Below, in pieces: positions 4,692 through 5,421 of a stretch of DNA of 5,421 nucleotides. The translations under genes were made by a program, and so were the position numbers. The notes below the pieces were generated by a model. It was not told where the DNA came from. It ran no database searches and worked only from the letters and a program-made list of their open reading frames with translations. Location of the stretch: assembly GCA_035559315.1 (NCBI GenBank), contig DATMBJ010000234.1, positions 1 through 5,421 of the forward strand, given 5' to 3'. Position 1 is the first letter of the stretch; the number at the start of each line of letters is the position of its first letter. The stretch is from DATLZM01 sp035559315 (GTDB taxonomy: Bacteria > Actinomycetota > UBA4738 > HRBIN12).

Positions 4692-5418
4692 CCGGCTCGA
4701 CCCGCTCCGCCGCCGCCCCGACCGGGCGGGCGTCCTGCTCGACCTCGACGGCACGCTCGCCGAGATCGTGGCCCGCCCCGAGCTGGCCCGGCCCGCCCCG
4801 GGGGCGCGGGAGGCGGTGGCCGCCCTCGTGCCGCGGTACGGGCTGGTGGCGGTGGTGACCGGCCGGCCCGCCGCCGAGGCGGCGGGGATCCTGGGCGTGG
4901 AAGGGGTCCGCTACGTGGGGCTCTACGGGATCGAGGGCGCCCCCCCGCCGCCGGTCGATCTGGCCGAGGCCCTGCGGCGCGCCGCCGCGGGGGTCCCGGG
5001 GGCCTGGGTGGAGGAGAAGGGCGCCTCCCTCGCGGTCCACTACCGGCAGGCTCCCGACCCCGCCGCGGCCCGGGCGTCGCTGGCCCGGTCCCTCGGCGCG
5101 GCCGCGCGGGAGGCGGGGTGGGAGGTCGTGGAGGGGAAGATGGTCCTCGAGGTCGTGCCCCCCGACCGCCCGATGAAGGGCGCGGCGGTCGAGCGGCTGG
5201 CGCGCGAGGCGGGGCTCGCCGCCGCGCTCTACGCCGGCGACGACGTGGCCGACCTCGACGCGTTCGCCGCCCTGGACCGCCTGGCCGGGCGGGGGGTGGA
5301 GGTGGTCCGGGTCGCGGTGGCGGGGCCCGAGACCCCCGAGGAGCTGCTCCGGCGGGCGGACGTCGTGGTGGAGGGCCCGGCGGGGCTCGTGGCGCTCCTC
5401 GGCGAGCTGGCGCGCTGA
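4678..5418 (+). CDS. otsB: Trehalose-6-phosphate phosphatase (OtsB), HAD family
   Basis: Dephosphorylates trehalose 6-phosphate to trehalose, the second step of the OtsA-OtsB route, in the cytosol with Mg2+. HAD motifs, numbered from the proposed CTG: motif I DLDGT (22-26, nucleophile D22 and acid/base D24), motif II VVTGR (59-63), motif III Lys167 in PMKGAA, and motif IV GDDVADLDAF (187-196). OtsB-specific stretches are GLYGIEG (81-87), EKGASLAVHYR (113-123) and GKMVLEV (153-159). From CTG the protein has 246 residues, normal for the family. The first ordinary start in this frame is GTG 4768, but using it would delete motif I and leave an inactive 216-residue protein. No ATG, GTG or TTG lies in frame between 4570 and 4768. 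CTG 4678, with GAGGA at 4671-4675 just upstream and a 14-base overlap with the LytR_C gene, is the best candidate; translational coupling is likely. The exact start is uncertain, the identity is not. OtsA is not in the window. Confidence 0.9.
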   Translation: MSRSSRLDPLRRRPDRAGVLLDLDGTLAEIVARPELARPAPGAREAVAALVPRYGLVAVVTGRPAAEAAGILGVEGVRYVGLYGIEGAPPPPVDLAEALRRAAAGVPGAWVEEKGASLAVHYRQAPDPAAARASLARSLGAAAREAGWEVVEGKMVLEVVPPDRPMKGAAVERLAREAGLAAALYAGDDVADLDAFAALDRLAGRGVEVVRVAVAGPETPEELLRRADVVVEGPAGLVALLGELAR

Positions 5419-5421
5419 GGC

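Noticed and set aside
3918..4754. A 278-codon - strand frame covering the DUF3263 and LytR_C genes
   Set aside because: It is a composition-driven shadow without motifs; both + strand genes beneath it are recognised families.
4768..5418. GTG 4768 as the otsB start
   Set aside because: It removes the DLDGT nucleophile motif at 4741-4755, which is present, in frame and preceded by a normal-looking N-terminus.
1..5421. tRNA, rRNA, CRISPR array, insertion sequence, attachment site or origin
   Set aside because: No cloverleaf, regularly spaced repeats, transposase, terminal inverted repeats or iteron clusters were seen on either strand.

Overview
The window is very GC-rich (third codon positions are almost all G or C in every real gene). 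It carries a DUF3263 gene next to a LytR_C-domain gene, a pairing I associate with Actinomycetota (recalled example: the Rv0430/Rv0431 locus of Mycobacterium tuberculosis). Two putative leaderless GTG starts fit the same phylum. The most likely source is a high-GC, probably uncultured, actinobacterium; class or genus cannot be fixed from this sequence.

Left part (1-1517, + strand): an AAA_14/DUF4143 P-loop ATPase with a C-terminal PD-(D/E)XK-like motif set, whose N-terminus probably lies outside the window. A possible hairpin follows it, then a 72-codon remnant of an MNT-type nucleotidyltransferase with two signature residues lost. A strong stem-loop at 1487-1514 separates this accessory-looking segment from the convergent gene to its right and probably terminates both sides.

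Centre (1518-3716, - strand): a large soluble sensor histidine kinase, GAF-GAF-PAS-HisKA-HATPase_c, with all kinase boxes intact, no membrane segment and no response regulator in the window.

Right part (3784-5418, + strand): a three-gene group. A small DUF3263 helix-turn-helix-like protein is transcribed divergently from the kinase across only 67 bp, from a promoter that appears to give a leaderless GTG mRNA. After a 143-bp gap with a hairpin, short repeats and a second -10-like hexamer comes a membrane-anchored LytR_C protein, then OtsB (trehalose-6-phosphate phosphatase), which overlaps or abuts it. OtsB has no ATG, GTG or TTG start that keeps its catalytic DLDGT motif; the best candidate is a CTG inside the end of the LytR_C gene. 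Envelope-linked LytR_C and trehalose synthesis together suggest an envelope/osmoprotection cluster, but that link is inference.

No clearly new multi-gene system is visible. The most interesting points are the non-canonical otsB start, the possible 15-codon leaderless leader ORF before the LytR_C gene, the matching promoter architecture at both + strand promoters, and the decayed nucleotidyltransferase beside the ATPase.
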